58,514 bases of DNA, from positions 1 through 58,514 of the forward strand of contig CADBXO010000009.1 in NCBI GenBank assembly GCA_902798685.1. The letters are read 5' to 3'. Positions 15,530 through 24,443 of this stretch are shown here, piece after piece (position 1 is the stretch's first letter; every line of letters begins with the position of its first letter). The notes beneath the pieces were generated by a model that was not told where the DNA came from, did not search any database, and saw only the letters and a program-made list of their open reading frames with translations. The stretch is from an uncultured Bacteroidales bacterium (GTDB lineage Bacteria > Bacteroidota > Bacteroidia > Bacteroidales > Bacteroidaceae). Position numbers and translations under genes: made by a program.

Positions 15530-17707
15530 ATGGAATTCGGACTTTACAGGGAGTTGGTCCGGGCAGCAAGACCGCTGTTTGAGGCTGAGGACTGGAGCAG
15601 GCTTAAGAGTTTGCTCCGCGAGGGTATTGCCAAGGGTGCATACGCCAAGGATGCTCACGGAATCGACACTCTGGACCGATGCATCCGGACCGGAACCGTC
15701 ATCGTTGAGAAGACCGGCCTCAAGAAGGCCTCTCTGCTTACCGCCCTGTTTGACCCGATGATCCAGCAGGGGCTTATCGCTCCAGATCAGTTCAAGAAGG
15801 AGTTCGGTGAGGATGCCGCTCAGCTCATTCAGGGTATGTGCCGTGTCAAGGAGCTCTACTCAAAGCATGATTCCATAGCCGATGAGAACTTCCGCAAACT
15901 TCTGGTATCCTTTGCCGAGGATGTCCGCGTAATCATATGCCTCATTGCGGACCGTTATGTCCTGATGAAGATGCTGGCAGGCAATCCAGATAACGATTAC
16001 CGTCTGCATGTGACTGAGGAGTGCCGTCTGCTCTATATCCCCATGGCCCACCGTCTGGGTCTTTACGCCATCAAGAGCGAGATGGAGGATATGGTGGTCA
16101 AGTATGAGCACCGCGATGTCTATGATGACATAGCCCGCCAGCTCAATGAGACCAAGAGCGCCCGTGAGGCTTACATCAAGGCGTTCATCGGCCCGGTCAA
16201 GGCCAAACTGGAGGAGGCCGGACTCAAGTTCACAATCAAGGGACGTACCAAGTCCATATCCAGCATCTGGAACAAGATGAAGGCCCAGAACACAACCTTG
16301 GACCACATCTACGACCTCTTTGCCATACGTATTATACTGGACTCTCCGGCCGACAAGGAGAAGGCCCAGTGCTGGCAGGTGTACAGCATAGTGACCGATA
16401 TGTACCAGCCCAACCCCAAGCGTCTGCGCGACTGGCTGAGCGTACCCAAGAGCAACGGTTACGAGTCACTGCACATAACCGTGAACGGACCCGAGAACCG
16501 CTGGGTGGAGATTCAGATACGTACCCGCCGAATGGATGATGTTGCGGAGCGCGGTCTGGCTGCACACTGGTCATACAAGGGTATCAAGAGTGAGGGTGCC
16601 GCCGACAACATCATGGCCGGCATCCGTGAGATACTGGAGCATAACACCAATCCTGATGAGCTGCGCAAGGACTTTGCGCTTGACATGTATCAGGAGGAGA
16701 TATTCGTATTCACTCCTAACGGTGAGGTACGTCAGCTGCCCAAGGGTGCGACAGTGCTGGACTTTGCATTCTCCATTCACAGCAAGTTGGGACTCACCTG
16801 CGTGGGAGCACGTGTAGGCGGTCGCAACGTACGCATAAGTCATAAACTGCAGAGCGGTGATACGGTCGAGGTGTTGACATCGGCCACACAGGTACCCAAG
16901 CAGGACTGGCTCAATATAGCCGTGACCTCACGTGCCCGCATGCGCATACGCCAGGGCATCAATGAAATCCGCAACCGCGAGGCACAGGCCGGACGCGAGC
17001 TGCTGCAGCGCCGTTTCAAGAACCGCAAGATTGACATTGAGGAGAGTGACATGTCACGTCTCATTGTCCGCATGGGCTACAAAGGCCAGGCTCCTTTCTT
17101 CCACGCACTGATGGAGGACGAGATTTCTGTCGATGAAGTACTCAAGGTTTATGAGGAGATGCAGGCCGCCGCACAGGCCAGCCAGGAGGTCCACAGCGCG
17201 CAGGATTTCGATATCGAAAAGACCTTTGCCGAGACCGAGAAGAAGGCCGCGCAGGATACCGACGTGCTGGTCATCGGCGACAATCTGACCGGCATAGACT
17301 TCAAGATGGCCGGCTGTTGCCATCCCATTTACGGCGATGACGTAACGGGGTTTGTGAGCATAAACGGTGGCATACGTATACACCGCAGCGGCTGCCCCAA
17401 CCTGCTGCGTATGCGGGAGCGTTACCCGTACCGCATCGTCAAGGCACGCTGGAGCGGCAAGAGCGGCAGCCAGTACAGCATCACGCTTAATGTGGTGGGT
17501 CAGGATGACATAGGAATTGTATCAAACATTTCATCAATCATAAACAAGGAGCCCGATACTCTGTTGCGCTCCATCAGCATCGATTCCAACGGCGGACTGT
17601 TCCAAGGCCACCTGACGGTGCTGGTAAGCGACCTTTCATCACTTGACCGTCTGGTCAAGAAACTCAAGCAGATAAAGGGTGTCCGCGAAGTCGAACGTAT
17701 TAACTGA
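15530..17707 (+). CDS. relA: RelA-type (p)ppGpp synthetase with degenerate hydrolase domain
   Basis: 725 residues from the ATG at 15530. Domains in order: a HD-type hydrolase domain (~20-180), synthetase (~225-370), TGS (~390-450), a zinc-finger-like region with GCCHPIYGDD...HRSGCPN (~590-625) and ACT (~650-725). Synthetase residues are intact: KSISSIWNKM, YDLFAIRII, PKSNGYESLHITVNGP and EIQIRT. In the hydrolase domain the expected His-Asp of 'LLHDVVEDT' is replaced by ALFDPMIQ, and 'LADRxHNMRTL' reads IADRYVLMKML, so the metal site is lost. It should make (p)ppGpp but not degrade it, which implies another SpoT-type enzyme elsewhere. The peptidase gene starts two bases after its stop. Confidence 0.9.
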   Translation: MEFGLYRELVRAARPLFEAEDWSRLKSLLREGIAKGAYAKDAHGIDTLDRCIRTGTVIVEKTGLKKASLLTALFDPMIQQGLIAPDQFKKEFGEDAAQLIQGMCRVKELYSKHDSIADENFRKLLVSFAEDVRVIICLIADRYVLMKMLAGNPDNDYRLHVTEECRLLYIPMAHRLGLYAIKSEMEDMVVKYEHRDVYDDIARQLNETKSAREAYIKAFIGPVKAKLEEAGLKFTIKGRTKSISSIWNKMKAQNTTLDHIYDLFAIRIILDSPADKEKAQCWQVYSIVTDMYQPNPKRLRDWLSVPKSNGYESLHITVNGPENRWVEIQIRTRRMDDVAERGLAAHWSYKGIKSEGAADNIMAGIREILEHNTNPDELRKDFALDMYQEEIFVFTPNGEVRQLPKGATVLDFAFSIHSKLGLTCVGARVGGRNVRISHKLQSGDTVEVLTSATQVPKQDWLNIAVTSRARMRIRQGINEIRNREAQAGRELLQRRFKNRKIDIEESDMSRLIVRMGYKGQAPFFHALMEDEISVDEVLKVYEEMQAAAQASQEVHSAQDFDIEKTFAETEKKAAQDTDVLVIGDNLTGIDFKMAGCCHPIYGDDVTGFVSINGGIRIHRSGCPNLLRMRERYPYRIVKARWSGKSGSQYSITLNVVGQDDIGIVSNISSIINKEPDTLLRSISIDSNGGLFQGHLTVLVSDLSSLDRLVKKLKQIKGVREVERIN

Positions 17708-17709
17708 AT

Positions 17710-19665
17710 ATGAGAAAGCTTCTATTGTTTGCCGCTGCTCTGGTGGCACTGGGAATACAGGCGCAGGATGAGCGCAGGTTGCTTACTATGGAGGAGGCGG
17801 TACTTGGCACCGGTATAGGAGTTCAAAGGATGAATTTCAAATGGCTAGGTGACAGATACTACTCTGAACTTGAATACTGGGAAGACGGAGTCAAGCATAC
17901 CATAAACCCTCTTAAACCAGATGGAAAAAGTGGTGCTGCCGTTGTATCGGTTGTTATGGACGGCTATGAAATCCAGGCCATCAACGGAAACCTTTATTAC
18001 TCCACTCTTGATGACAAGCATCATCCCATAACCAGATTCACCGAGCCTGGAATTGTATGCGGCCAGACAGTGAGCCGCAACGAGTTCGGCATAGAAAAAG
18101 GGTGGTTCTGGGCGCCCAACCAGAAGAGGCTGGCTTTCTACAAAAAGGACGAAAGCCGTGTAACACTGTTCCCCCTGCTGGACATAACCAGCCGTACGGG
18201 TACTCTCAAGCAAATCAGATACCCCATGAACGGTATGGCATCGGAATATGTTGAAGTCGGTGTCTATGACTTTGCCTCCGACGAGACCGTATGGCTTGAC
18301 GTGACGGACTTTGATGATGAGCGTTACCTTACAAACGTCACATGGGGACCCGGAAGTGACCGCATCTACATCCAGGTACTTGACCGTGCACAGAAAAACA
18401 TGCACCTGAACGAATACAATGCCTATACAGGTGAATTCCTGCGTACCATCCTGACAGATCACGATGACAGGTATGTAGAGCCCATGTATCCGCTCCATTT
18501 TGTGGACGACAACCATTTCATCTATCAGACAAATGTACGTGACGGCTACTGGAATATGTATCTGGTTGACCTAAAAAGCGGCAAGACCAAGCGTCTGGTA
18601 AATACCGATGCCGACCTTGAGCTGATTGACGTCATGGACGGTTATGTTTACTACTATTCATTCGAGGTATCACCCGCAGAGCGTCATCTGTTCCGCGCAT
18701 CACTCAAGAACGGCAAAGCCCAGCGCCTGACATCGGCCCAGGGATGGCATACGGTAAGTCTGGCATATGACTGCAAGTCATTCATTGATGAATACTCGTC
18801 ACTGAATGTACCACGCATCATGAATCTTGTAAGGAACGACGGAAAACTTATCAAAGAGATGTTCAAGGCCGATGATCCCACAAAGGACCTGAACTATTCA
18901 CCCATAGAACTTGGCACCGTCAAAAGTGCCGATGGCAAGTATGATAACCACTACCGCCTTATCAAGCCCATTGACTTTGATCAGGGCAAGAAATATCCAG
19001 TGATACTTTATGTATACGGCGGTCCTCACAGCCAGATGGTAAACGACTCTTTCCAGGCCAACCTGCGCCGTTGGGAGATGTATATGGCCCAGCACGGATA
19101 CGTGGTATTCGTAATGGACAACCGCGGCACCCAGCATCACGGGGCCGAATATGAGAAAGCCATTCACAAGTATTGCGGACAGGCCGAGATGGCCGACCAG
19201 ATGGAGGGCATGAAATGGCTCATGAGTCATGATTGGGTTGATAAGGACCGCATAGGCGTTCACGGCTGGAGTTACGGCGGATTCATGACCATATCGCTTA
19301 TGGTCAACTACCCGGAGGTGTTCAAGGTGGGTGTTGCTGGAGGTCCGGTCATTGACTGGAAATGGTATGAGGTCATGTACGGCGAGCGTTACATGGAAAC
19401 TGAGGATACCAACCCCGAAGGATTTGAAAAGACCAGCCTGATTCCCCGTGCAAAAGACCTAAAGGGCAAACTGCTTATCTGCCAGGGTGCCATTGACAAC
19501 ACCGTGGTATGGGAGCACAGCCTTAGTTTTGTTGAGGCATGCATCAAAGCGGGTGTCCAGTTGGACTATTTCCCCTATCCCACTCATGAACACAATGTCA
19601 GGGGCACGGACCGCGTACACCTTATGCAGAAAGTTACCGACTATTTTGAAGATTACCTTAAATAA
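17710..19665 (+). CDS. Secreted S9 prolyl oligopeptidase-family peptidase (DPP IV-like)
   Basis: 651 residues with a short signal peptide (MRKLLLFAAALVALGIQAQ). The N-terminal ~400 residues form the beta-propeller part; the catalytic alpha/beta-hydrolase domain follows. The nucleophile Ser is in GWSYGGFMT near residue 523, the Asp in CQGAIDNTVVW near residue 595 and the His in YPTHEHNVRG near residue 627. The enzyme should remove dipeptides from peptides in the periplasm, probably after Pro or Ala as in DPP IV; the specificity is inferred. It is about 80-90 residues shorter than typical Bacteroides DPP IV, mainly in the propeller. Confidence 0.88.
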   Translation: MRKLLLFAAALVALGIQAQDERRLLTMEEAVLGTGIGVQRMNFKWLGDRYYSELEYWEDGVKHTINPLKPDGKSGAAVVSVVMDGYEIQAINGNLYYSTLDDKHHPITRFTEPGIVCGQTVSRNEFGIEKGWFWAPNQKRLAFYKKDESRVTLFPLLDITSRTGTLKQIRYPMNGMASEYVEVGVYDFASDETVWLDVTDFDDERYLTNVTWGPGSDRIYIQVLDRAQKNMHLNEYNAYTGEFLRTILTDHDDRYVEPMYPLHFVDDNHFIYQTNVRDGYWNMYLVDLKSGKTKRLVNTDADLELIDVMDGYVYYYSFEVSPAERHLFRASLKNGKAQRLTSAQGWHTVSLAYDCKSFIDEYSSLNVPRIMNLVRNDGKLIKEMFKADDPTKDLNYSPIELGTVKSADGKYDNHYRLIKPIDFDQGKKYPVILYVYGGPHSQMVNDSFQANLRRWEMYMAQHGYVVFVMDNRGTQHHGAEYEKAIHKYCGQAEMADQMEGMKWLMSHDWVDKDRIGVHGWSYGGFMTISLMVNYPEVFKVGVAGGPVIDWKWYEVMYGERYMETEDTNPEGFEKTSLIPRAKDLKGKLLICQGAIDNTVVWEHSLSFVEACIKAGVQLDYFPYPTHEHNVRGTDRVHLMQKVTDYFEDYLK

Positions 19666-19676
19666 AACCGATTGTT

Positions 19677-20816
19677 ATGAGAATCATTAGTTCATCACTG
19701 CTGTTTGCAGCCGTTTTGCTGGCCTCCTGCGGAGGAGCCAAGCAGGTGGGTGTCATAACCAAGCCCACAAGTGCCACAACCAATCTTGAAGGTCACGAGT
19801 ATCCCAAGATCAATCCCGATCTTTCGGCCACCTTCCGTAACGACTTCCCCGAAGCCAAGACCGTTACCGTCAATGTAGGCGGCAAGAACTACCCTCTTGT
19901 CAAGGGTGATGACGGCATGTGGGAGGTTACCACCGATCCTCTGGTTGTAGGTTTCCACTACTACACTATGAATGTTGACGGTAAGCGCATATCGGACCCC
20001 AACAGTAAAGAGTTCTACGGCTCTAACTACTGGCAGAGCGGTATTGACGTTCCCGAGGCCGGCGTGGACTACTACCTGGAGAAGAAGGTTCCGCACGGCG
20101 AGATAGAGATTGTAAAGTACCACTCTAACCTGACCAACGCAGAGCGTACCACATGGGTTTATCTGCCGCCGCAGTACAAGAAGGAGCCCAACCGCCGTTT
20201 CCCCGTGCTTTACCTGTTCCATGGAGCCGGTGAGGATGAGACCGGATGGGGCACCCAGGGTAAGCTGGGCAACATCATGGACAACCTGATTGCAAAAAAG
20301 GAGGCCGAGCCCATGATCATCGTCATGGAGCATGCAGTTGCAACCGACCCCAACGCAACCGGACGTCAGAACATGTTTGATTTCACCTTCTTCGACAAGG
20401 TGATGGTCCAGGACATCGTCCCCTATTTCGATGCACACTACCGCACACTGACCGACCGTGACAACCGCGCCATCTGTGGCCTTTCACTTGGCGGATTCCA
20501 GTCATATTATATCGGCCTTGGCCATCCCGACCTGTTTGGTTGGATTGGCGGATTCAGCGGTTCAGGCCGTGGTCCCAATGACCGTCGTGATGCCGAGATG
20601 TATCCCAAGTCAATCAATGATCAGTACCACCTGCTTTATATAAGCATCGGTACCGATGAGCCCGCCGGCATGTACCAGGGCATCCACGACCTGCATGTAG
20701 CACTTGAGGGTCTGGGTATCAACCACATCTACTATGAGTCACCGGGCACCGGTCATGAGTGGCTGACATGGCGCCGCTCCCTGCATCAGTTTGCGCCGAT
20801 GCTCTTCAAAAAGTAA
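19677..20816 (+). CDS. Lipoprotein esterase: early-set domain plus CE1-type alpha/beta hydrolase
   Basis: 379 residues with a lipoprotein leader (MRIISSSLLFAAVLLASC; Cys near residue 18). Residues ~45-115 form an E-set/CBM48-like beta domain (ATFRNDFPEAKTVTVNVGG...YTMNVDGKRISDP). Residues ~135-379 are an esterase-D/CE1 hydrolase with an oxyanion segment LYLFHGAGEDETGW, the nucleophile in CGLSLGGFQS near residue 265 and the His in TGHEWLTWR near residue 363. Such enzymes remove feruloyl or acetyl groups from plant xylan side chains, consistent with the arabinose genes elsewhere in the window. Substrate unproven. A terminator follows. Confidence 0.85.
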   Translation: MRIISSSLLFAAVLLASCGGAKQVGVITKPTSATTNLEGHEYPKINPDLSATFRNDFPEAKTVTVNVGGKNYPLVKGDDGMWEVTTDPLVVGFHYYTMNVDGKRISDPNSKEFYGSNYWQSGIDVPEAGVDYYLEKKVPHGEIEIVKYHSNLTNAERTTWVYLPPQYKKEPNRRFPVLYLFHGAGEDETGWGTQGKLGNIMDNLIAKKEAEPMIIVMEHAVATDPNATGRQNMFDFTFFDKVMVQDIVPYFDAHYRTLTDRDNRAICGLSLGGFQSYYIGLGHPDLFGWIGGFSGSGRGPNDRRDAEMYPKSINDQYHLLYISIGTDEPAGMYQGIHDLHVALEGLGINHIYYESPGTGHEWLTWRRSLHQFAPMLFKK

Positions 20817-20822
20817 GTTATT

Positions 20823-20855
20823 AAGAGGATGGCCTCCTGGTCATCCTCTTTTTTT
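20823..20855 (+). terminator. Rho-independent terminator after the esterase gene
   Basis: A 9-bp stem AAGAGGATG / CATCCTCTT with a 10-base loop is followed directly by five more T residues. It lies seven bases after the esterase stop. Confidence 0.9.
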
Positions 20856-20865
20856 CACGCCACCC

Positions 20866-21079
20866 CACCTTAGGGAAGGAAATGGTCCTACGTGCGTTAT
20901 GGCTCCCTAAGGTCAGGAGGTAACGCAGGTACAAGCGTATTTTCAGCTCACCTTAGGGAGGATAATGGTCCTACGTGCGTTACGGTTCCCTAAGGTCAGG
21001 GGGTAGCGCAGGTACAAGCGTATTTCCGGCGCACCTTAGGGATGAAAATGGCTCTACGTGCGTTACGGCTCCCTAAGGT
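20866..21079. repeat. Array of 83-bp palindromic repeats, 2.6 copies
   Basis: Units start at 20866, 20949 and 21032, exactly 83 bases apart; the third is cut after ~48 bases. Units 1 and 2 differ at about 10 of 83 positions. Each unit opens with the arms ACCTTAGGGA and TCCCTAAGGT enclosing a 27-base loop with a conserved CTACGTGCGTTA core (arms at 20867/20904, 20950/20987 and 21033/21070). The remaining half, conserved as CGCAGGTACAAGCGTATTT, acts as a spacer. The array lies between convergent genes, and its last arm touches the HAD stop codon. Nothing suggests coding. It is too short and palindromic for a CRISPR array. Confidence 0.88.
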
Positions 21080-21705
21080 TAGAGGGGAAATGAGCTCAGG
21101 GGGGATGAGGGGGTAATTTGGAAGGTTTGGCAGCCGATGGATTGGGCGGGGAGGATGTCTTTTTCCTGACTGTCACCTATCATTAGGGTTTCCTGCGGTT
21201 GCAGGCCTAATGCGGCTACTCCCAGGCGGAAGATCTGGGGATCTGGTTTGCGGACTCCTGCTACGGCCGATTCTATTACGTCTTTAAAAAGGTGACTTAG
21301 TCCGAACTCTTCAAGCACCGTGTGCATGTTGCCGTAAAAGTTTGTAACAAGCACCATGGGCAGTTTTATTCTTTCCAGGACGGGTTTGGAGACCGATGAT
21401 ATATGTTTCACCACCTTGTTGTAGCAAGTGTCAAGGATGGTGTCCTGGGCCAGGATAGTGATGCCTTTTGACTGGAGGTATTCAGTCTGCAGGGCTATTT
21501 TGGTCTGCAGGGTCTTGCAGAATGTGTCGGTCGGTTTGATTATGGGATTGCGGCCAAGGGTGCGCTCGGTATGGACGTAGGCGTCCCAGAGGATATCCCT
21601 GGGGACATCGGCCACCATGGCGTAGGCGTCACTGAATGCATTGAACCAGTGGATGCCGTCGGAGTCTATCGTGCCGCCAAAATCTATGAGTATACCCTTA
21701 ATCAT
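21079..21705 (-). CDS. HAD-superfamily phosphatase
   Basis: 208 residues. Motif I reads ILIDFGGTIDSDG, so the nucleophile Asp is present but the usual second Asp (DxD) is Gly. Motif II is LVTNFYGN near residue 113, and motif III/IV is the KPDPQIFRLG...MIGDSQEKDILPAQSIG region. The missing acid may slow or redirect catalysis, although related Bacteroidetes HAD proteins share DYGGT/DFGGT. It overlaps the flippase-like gene by 8 bases and ends a five-gene cluster; a role in dephosphorylating a lipid-linked or soluble intermediate is inferred from that position. Its last codons run up to the 83-bp repeat array. Confidence 0.82.
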   Translation of the reverse strand: MIKGILIDFGGTIDSDGIHWFNAFSDAYAMVADVPRDILWDAYVHTERTLGRNPIIKPTDTFCKTLQTKIALQTEYLQSKGITILAQDTILDTCYNKVVKHISSVSKPVLERIKLPMVLVTNFYGNMHTVLEEFGLSHLFKDVIESAVAGVRKPDPQIFRLGVAALGLQPQETLMIGDSQEKDILPAQSIGCQTFQITPSSPLSSFPL

Positions 21706-22708
21706 GTTTGCGTCCCGTTTTCATCATTATTATGCCTATGATGGTCCAGACTATCTGGCGCAGACGGGCCACCAAAGCGGTGTATAGTCCGTATGCACTG
21801 GGAACCTGAACGCCGCCGGCAGCGAGTGCCATACCGCCCTCGTATCCGCCCACCTGCATGGGTGAGAAGAATATCAGATTGCTGAACAGCGATGAGAATG
21901 CCATTACCAGTATGCTGTCCCAGAAGCTGAATCCAGGCACGAGCATACCTATCAGAAGCCAGTACTCAAGACAGGAAACCACGCGGGCAGCGTACTCCAG
22001 AAACAGCGACCACCAGAAGGGGGCGCGACGCTGAGTGTGCAGGTACGCTATCTGGCTGTCCACCTCCTCAAGCTCGGCACGATGTTTCTCCAGATAACCG
22101 GCAGCCCATTTCTTCACCACGGGAATACGGCTCAGTAGGCCGAACACCTTGACCACGAACCCGTGGCAGTAACCCAGCGAAAAGAACCAGAGCACCAGCA
22201 CAAAGACCACCGTCATCACTCCGAGCATAGCGCACATCCAGCCATTCAGCAGATACCCTGAGCCCACGCAGAAGTGGAGCACCACATAGAGCACCACGGC
22301 AGAGAGCCAGAAGCAGAAGTGCGAGCAGATATGCATCATGGAGTAAAGGATTACGGCCGATGAAGCCTTCTTGCCGCCCACGTAACCGGAGAGTTCAAGT
22401 ATGCGGTAAGGCTCACCTCCCATAAGTCCAAGCGGAGTGACGTAGTTGAGTGCGTAGCCCGAAACGGTCAGTTGGAACACCTTACCGAAGGGCACGCGGT
22501 TATGGGTTCCGTCATTGATGATAAGCCCGAACGAGCAGGCGTTCATCAGGTAGATGAAACCCCACAGAAGCACTATTACGGGAAACCATATTCCTGCATC
22601 CGACAACACCTCTTTGACGCGGTTCCAATCCGCATCAAACGTGTAGAGCATCAGCGCTACCGCCACTACTCCGCAGATAAAGAATATATCCCGCCAGCGT
22701 TTCTTCAT
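21698..22708 (-). CDS. UPF0104/flippase-like integral membrane protein
   Basis: 336 residues with about eight hydrophobic segments, matching the lysylphosphatidylglycerol-synthase transmembrane (UPF0104/AglD) family. Typical features are the N-terminal pair of helices (DIFFICGVVAVALMLYTFDA...), LGLMGGEPYRILELSGY near residue 110 and the late FFSPMQVGGYEGGMALA segment near residue 285. The catalytic domain of MprF is absent, so only the flippase-like module is present. Such proteins are proposed to move lipids or lipid-linked intermediates across the inner membrane. It overlaps the CDP-alcohol phosphotransferase gene by 4 bases (ATGA). Confidence 0.82.
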   Translation of the reverse strand: MKKRWRDIFFICGVVAVALMLYTFDADWNRVKEVLSDAGIWFPVIVLLWGFIYLMNACSFGLIINDGTHNRVPFGKVFQLTVSGYALNYVTPLGLMGGEPYRILELSGYVGGKKASSAVILYSMMHICSHFCFWLSAVVLYVVLHFCVGSGYLLNGWMCAMLGVMTVVFVLVLWFFSLGYCHGFVVKVFGLLSRIPVVKKWAAGYLEKHRAELEEVDSQIAYLHTQRRAPFWWSLFLEYAARVVSCLEYWLLIGMLVPGFSFWDSILVMAFSSLFSNLIFFSPMQVGGYEGGMALAAGGVQVPSAYGLYTALVARLRQIVWTIIGIIMMKTGRKHD

Positions 22709-23634
22709 ATTCTCTCTGTCATATCACGGCATACACGCTCGTGTCCGGCTTTCATGCCAATGAATATGATGTTCATTACGATTATCTCAAATACAAAGTA
22801 TATCCACGGCTGTCCCAACAGCAGTACGATATACAATACGATTGCGCGGGTGTTGAAGGTGGATATGTTGGTCCACTTGAGCAGGTGGTAGGTACGGCTG
22901 CAGAACTCCTTTCCGAGTTCGGCGGGAATCTCACCAGCGTACTTTTCACGCAATGCCGCACGGAACTTCTGGAAACGTGGGGTCATGCCCTCCTGAGTGC
23001 GGGTGTAACCCTGATAGAAAAATAGCCATATCTTCCAGAACCAGCGCTCACGCCAAGGGGTTGACTTCTGCTCGGCCGAGAGTTCACGGCTGTCGTTGAG
23101 TTCCGAATGGTCACCGTGAAACAGCAGGTAGATGTTGCGGTAATAATCGGCCAGTCCGGCCTGGCGTGAGTGGAACACCATGCTTACCAGCATGATCACC
23201 CAGATCCAGATTCCCCAGACATGGTCAATGCCAAACGGCATCTGCTCAAGAGTGAGACGCCAGGCTATGAAAACGTAGATGAAGAAGAACCAGACATCAC
23301 CTGCAAATCCGTCAAGCAGGCGGCCCCAAAGGGTCTTCTTACCGGTCATTCGGGCCAGCTGGCCATCGGCACTGTCAAGGAAGTTGGCAAGCATGAGCAT
23401 GCCTATGCCAAGCAGAGTCCAGCCCATTGTGGGGTGCCACCAGCAGAATCCGGCAAACGCACCCAGAAAAATGGATATTATGGTGATTACGTTTGGATGT
23501 ATCCCGAAATAACCGAATGCCTTGGCAAACACCAGTCCGATGGGACGTGTAAACCAGATATCCAGCCACTCCTCTGTATCCTTTGACTTGAATGTAGCTT
23601 CAACCGCTCTTTTCTTCTTCTCTGTCATTTCCAC
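22705..23634 (-). CDS. CDP-alcohol phosphotransferase (membrane) with altered final signature Asp
   Basis: 309 residues. The CDP-alcohol phosphotransferase signature begins at residue 87: D87-x2-D90-G-x2-A-R-x8-G104-x3-D108, but the fourth Asp is displaced: the text is LLDGFAGDVW, so Gly112 sits where Asp is expected and Asp113 follows. Membrane segments lie at ~45-85, ~110-130, ~145-165 and ~265-300; a long basic cytoplasmic loop (~170-250, with WRERWFWKIW) and a charged N-terminus extend the usual ~200-residue core. The family transfers a phospho-alcohol from a CDP-activated donor to an alcohol acceptor, making phospholipid head groups or related phosphodiesters. The adjacent nucleotidyltransferase probably makes the CDP donor. 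Confidence 0.82.
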   Translation of the reverse strand: MEMTEKKKRAVEATFKSKDTEEWLDIWFTRPIGLVFAKAFGYFGIHPNVITIISIFLGAFAGFCWWHPTMGWTLLGIGMLMLANFLDSADGQLARMTGKKTLWGRLLDGFAGDVWFFFIYVFIAWRLTLEQMPFGIDHVWGIWIWVIMLVSMVFHSRQAGLADYYRNIYLLFHGDHSELNDSRELSAEQKSTPWRERWFWKIWLFFYQGYTRTQEGMTPRFQKFRAALREKYAGEIPAELGKEFCSRTYHLLKWTNISTFNTRAIVLYIVLLLGQPWIYFVFEIIVMNIIFIGMKAGHERVCRDMTERI

Positions 23635-24443
23635 TTTTTCATTATCAGTTCGGCAATCTGCTGTGCCGCACCCACCGTGCAGGTACGGAAACTGGGCCAG
23701 TCATTGAAATCAATTATGGTGATCTCACCCTCCCGGCCTACCACAGCGTCGCCGCCATATACATCAACTCCAAGAATTCCGGATGCACGGTCAGCCGCCG
23801 CCGTCAGCGCATCCATATCAACACATGCCGCATCGGGCATATCATTATGCTCCTCCAGGCCGAACTTGCCGTCCTTGGCTGTGGCGGCATAACAGTCAGT
23901 AAGGCCGATGCCCTTGACACCGTAAAACTTGACCAGCCAGCCTTTGGCGTGATCCTGGAGCACGCACTCCCTGATTCCACGCTCTGCAAATCCACGCATG
24001 GCAGCCTCCAGTTCAGCTGCGTTCTGAATAAACTGAACGTCATCCCTGTCAACCGCATGACTGTCGGGGCGCTTTATCCAACAGGGATAGAGGCTCCATC
24101 CGCCGGGCACTCCCGATGTAGGACATATCATACTCTCCGGAATAAGACCACTGCCCTTGAGCAGCCTGGTCTGTGCGGCACGGGCGCAGTTCAGTACCGC
24201 CTGAACCGTATTTGTCACAGGAACCTTTGCCTGGCTCAACACCTCCAGAGCCTCACGGCTTCTTGCCATATGGAATACGCCGCCGATGCCGTCCGGTATG
24301 GATTTGAGTTCCTGCTCGTTTATACATATAACCTCATGGCCATGACGTTCCAGTTCCGATGCTACGGCACGGAACACCGCTGTATCACCCGACACCCTGT
24401 TAGGTGAATACAACTCTGCACGGCTTACTCCAAGGTATCTCAT
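23625..24443 (-). CDS. ATP-grasp-like ligase in the phosphodiester cluster
   Basis: 272 residues with an ATP-grasp (RimK/D-Ala-D-Ala ligase-like) layout. The N-terminal pre-grasp domain holds an alpha/beta fold (residues ~1-90). The nucleotide-binding part includes YPCWIKRPDSHAVDRDD near residue 120 and QDHAKGWLVKFYGVKG near residue 165. The Mg-binding end is ITIIDFNDWPSF near residue 250, equivalent to the usual E-x-N motif with Asp in place of Glu. Such enzymes form amide or ester bonds via acyl-phosphate intermediates. It starts within the last four bases of the nucleotidyltransferase gene and overlaps the next gene by 10 bases. The substrate is unknown. Confidence 0.75.
   Translation of the reverse strand: MRYLGVSRAELYSPNRVSGDTAVFRAVASELERHGHEVICINEQELKSIPDGIGGVFHMARSREALEVLSQAKVPVTNTVQAVLNCARAAQTRLLKGSGLIPESMICPTSGVPGGWSLYPCWIKRPDSHAVDRDDVQFIQNAAELEAAMRGFAERGIRECVLQDHAKGWLVKFYGVKGIGLTDCYAATAKDGKFGLEEHNDMPDAACVDMDALTAAADRASGILGVDVYGGDAVVGREGEITIIDFNDWPSFRTCTVGAAQQIAELIMKKWK

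Noticed and set aside
20866-21079. Repeat array as a CRISPR array
   Set aside because: Unit length is fixed at 83 bases with no variable spacer, the repeats are palindromic with large loops, and no cas genes are present.
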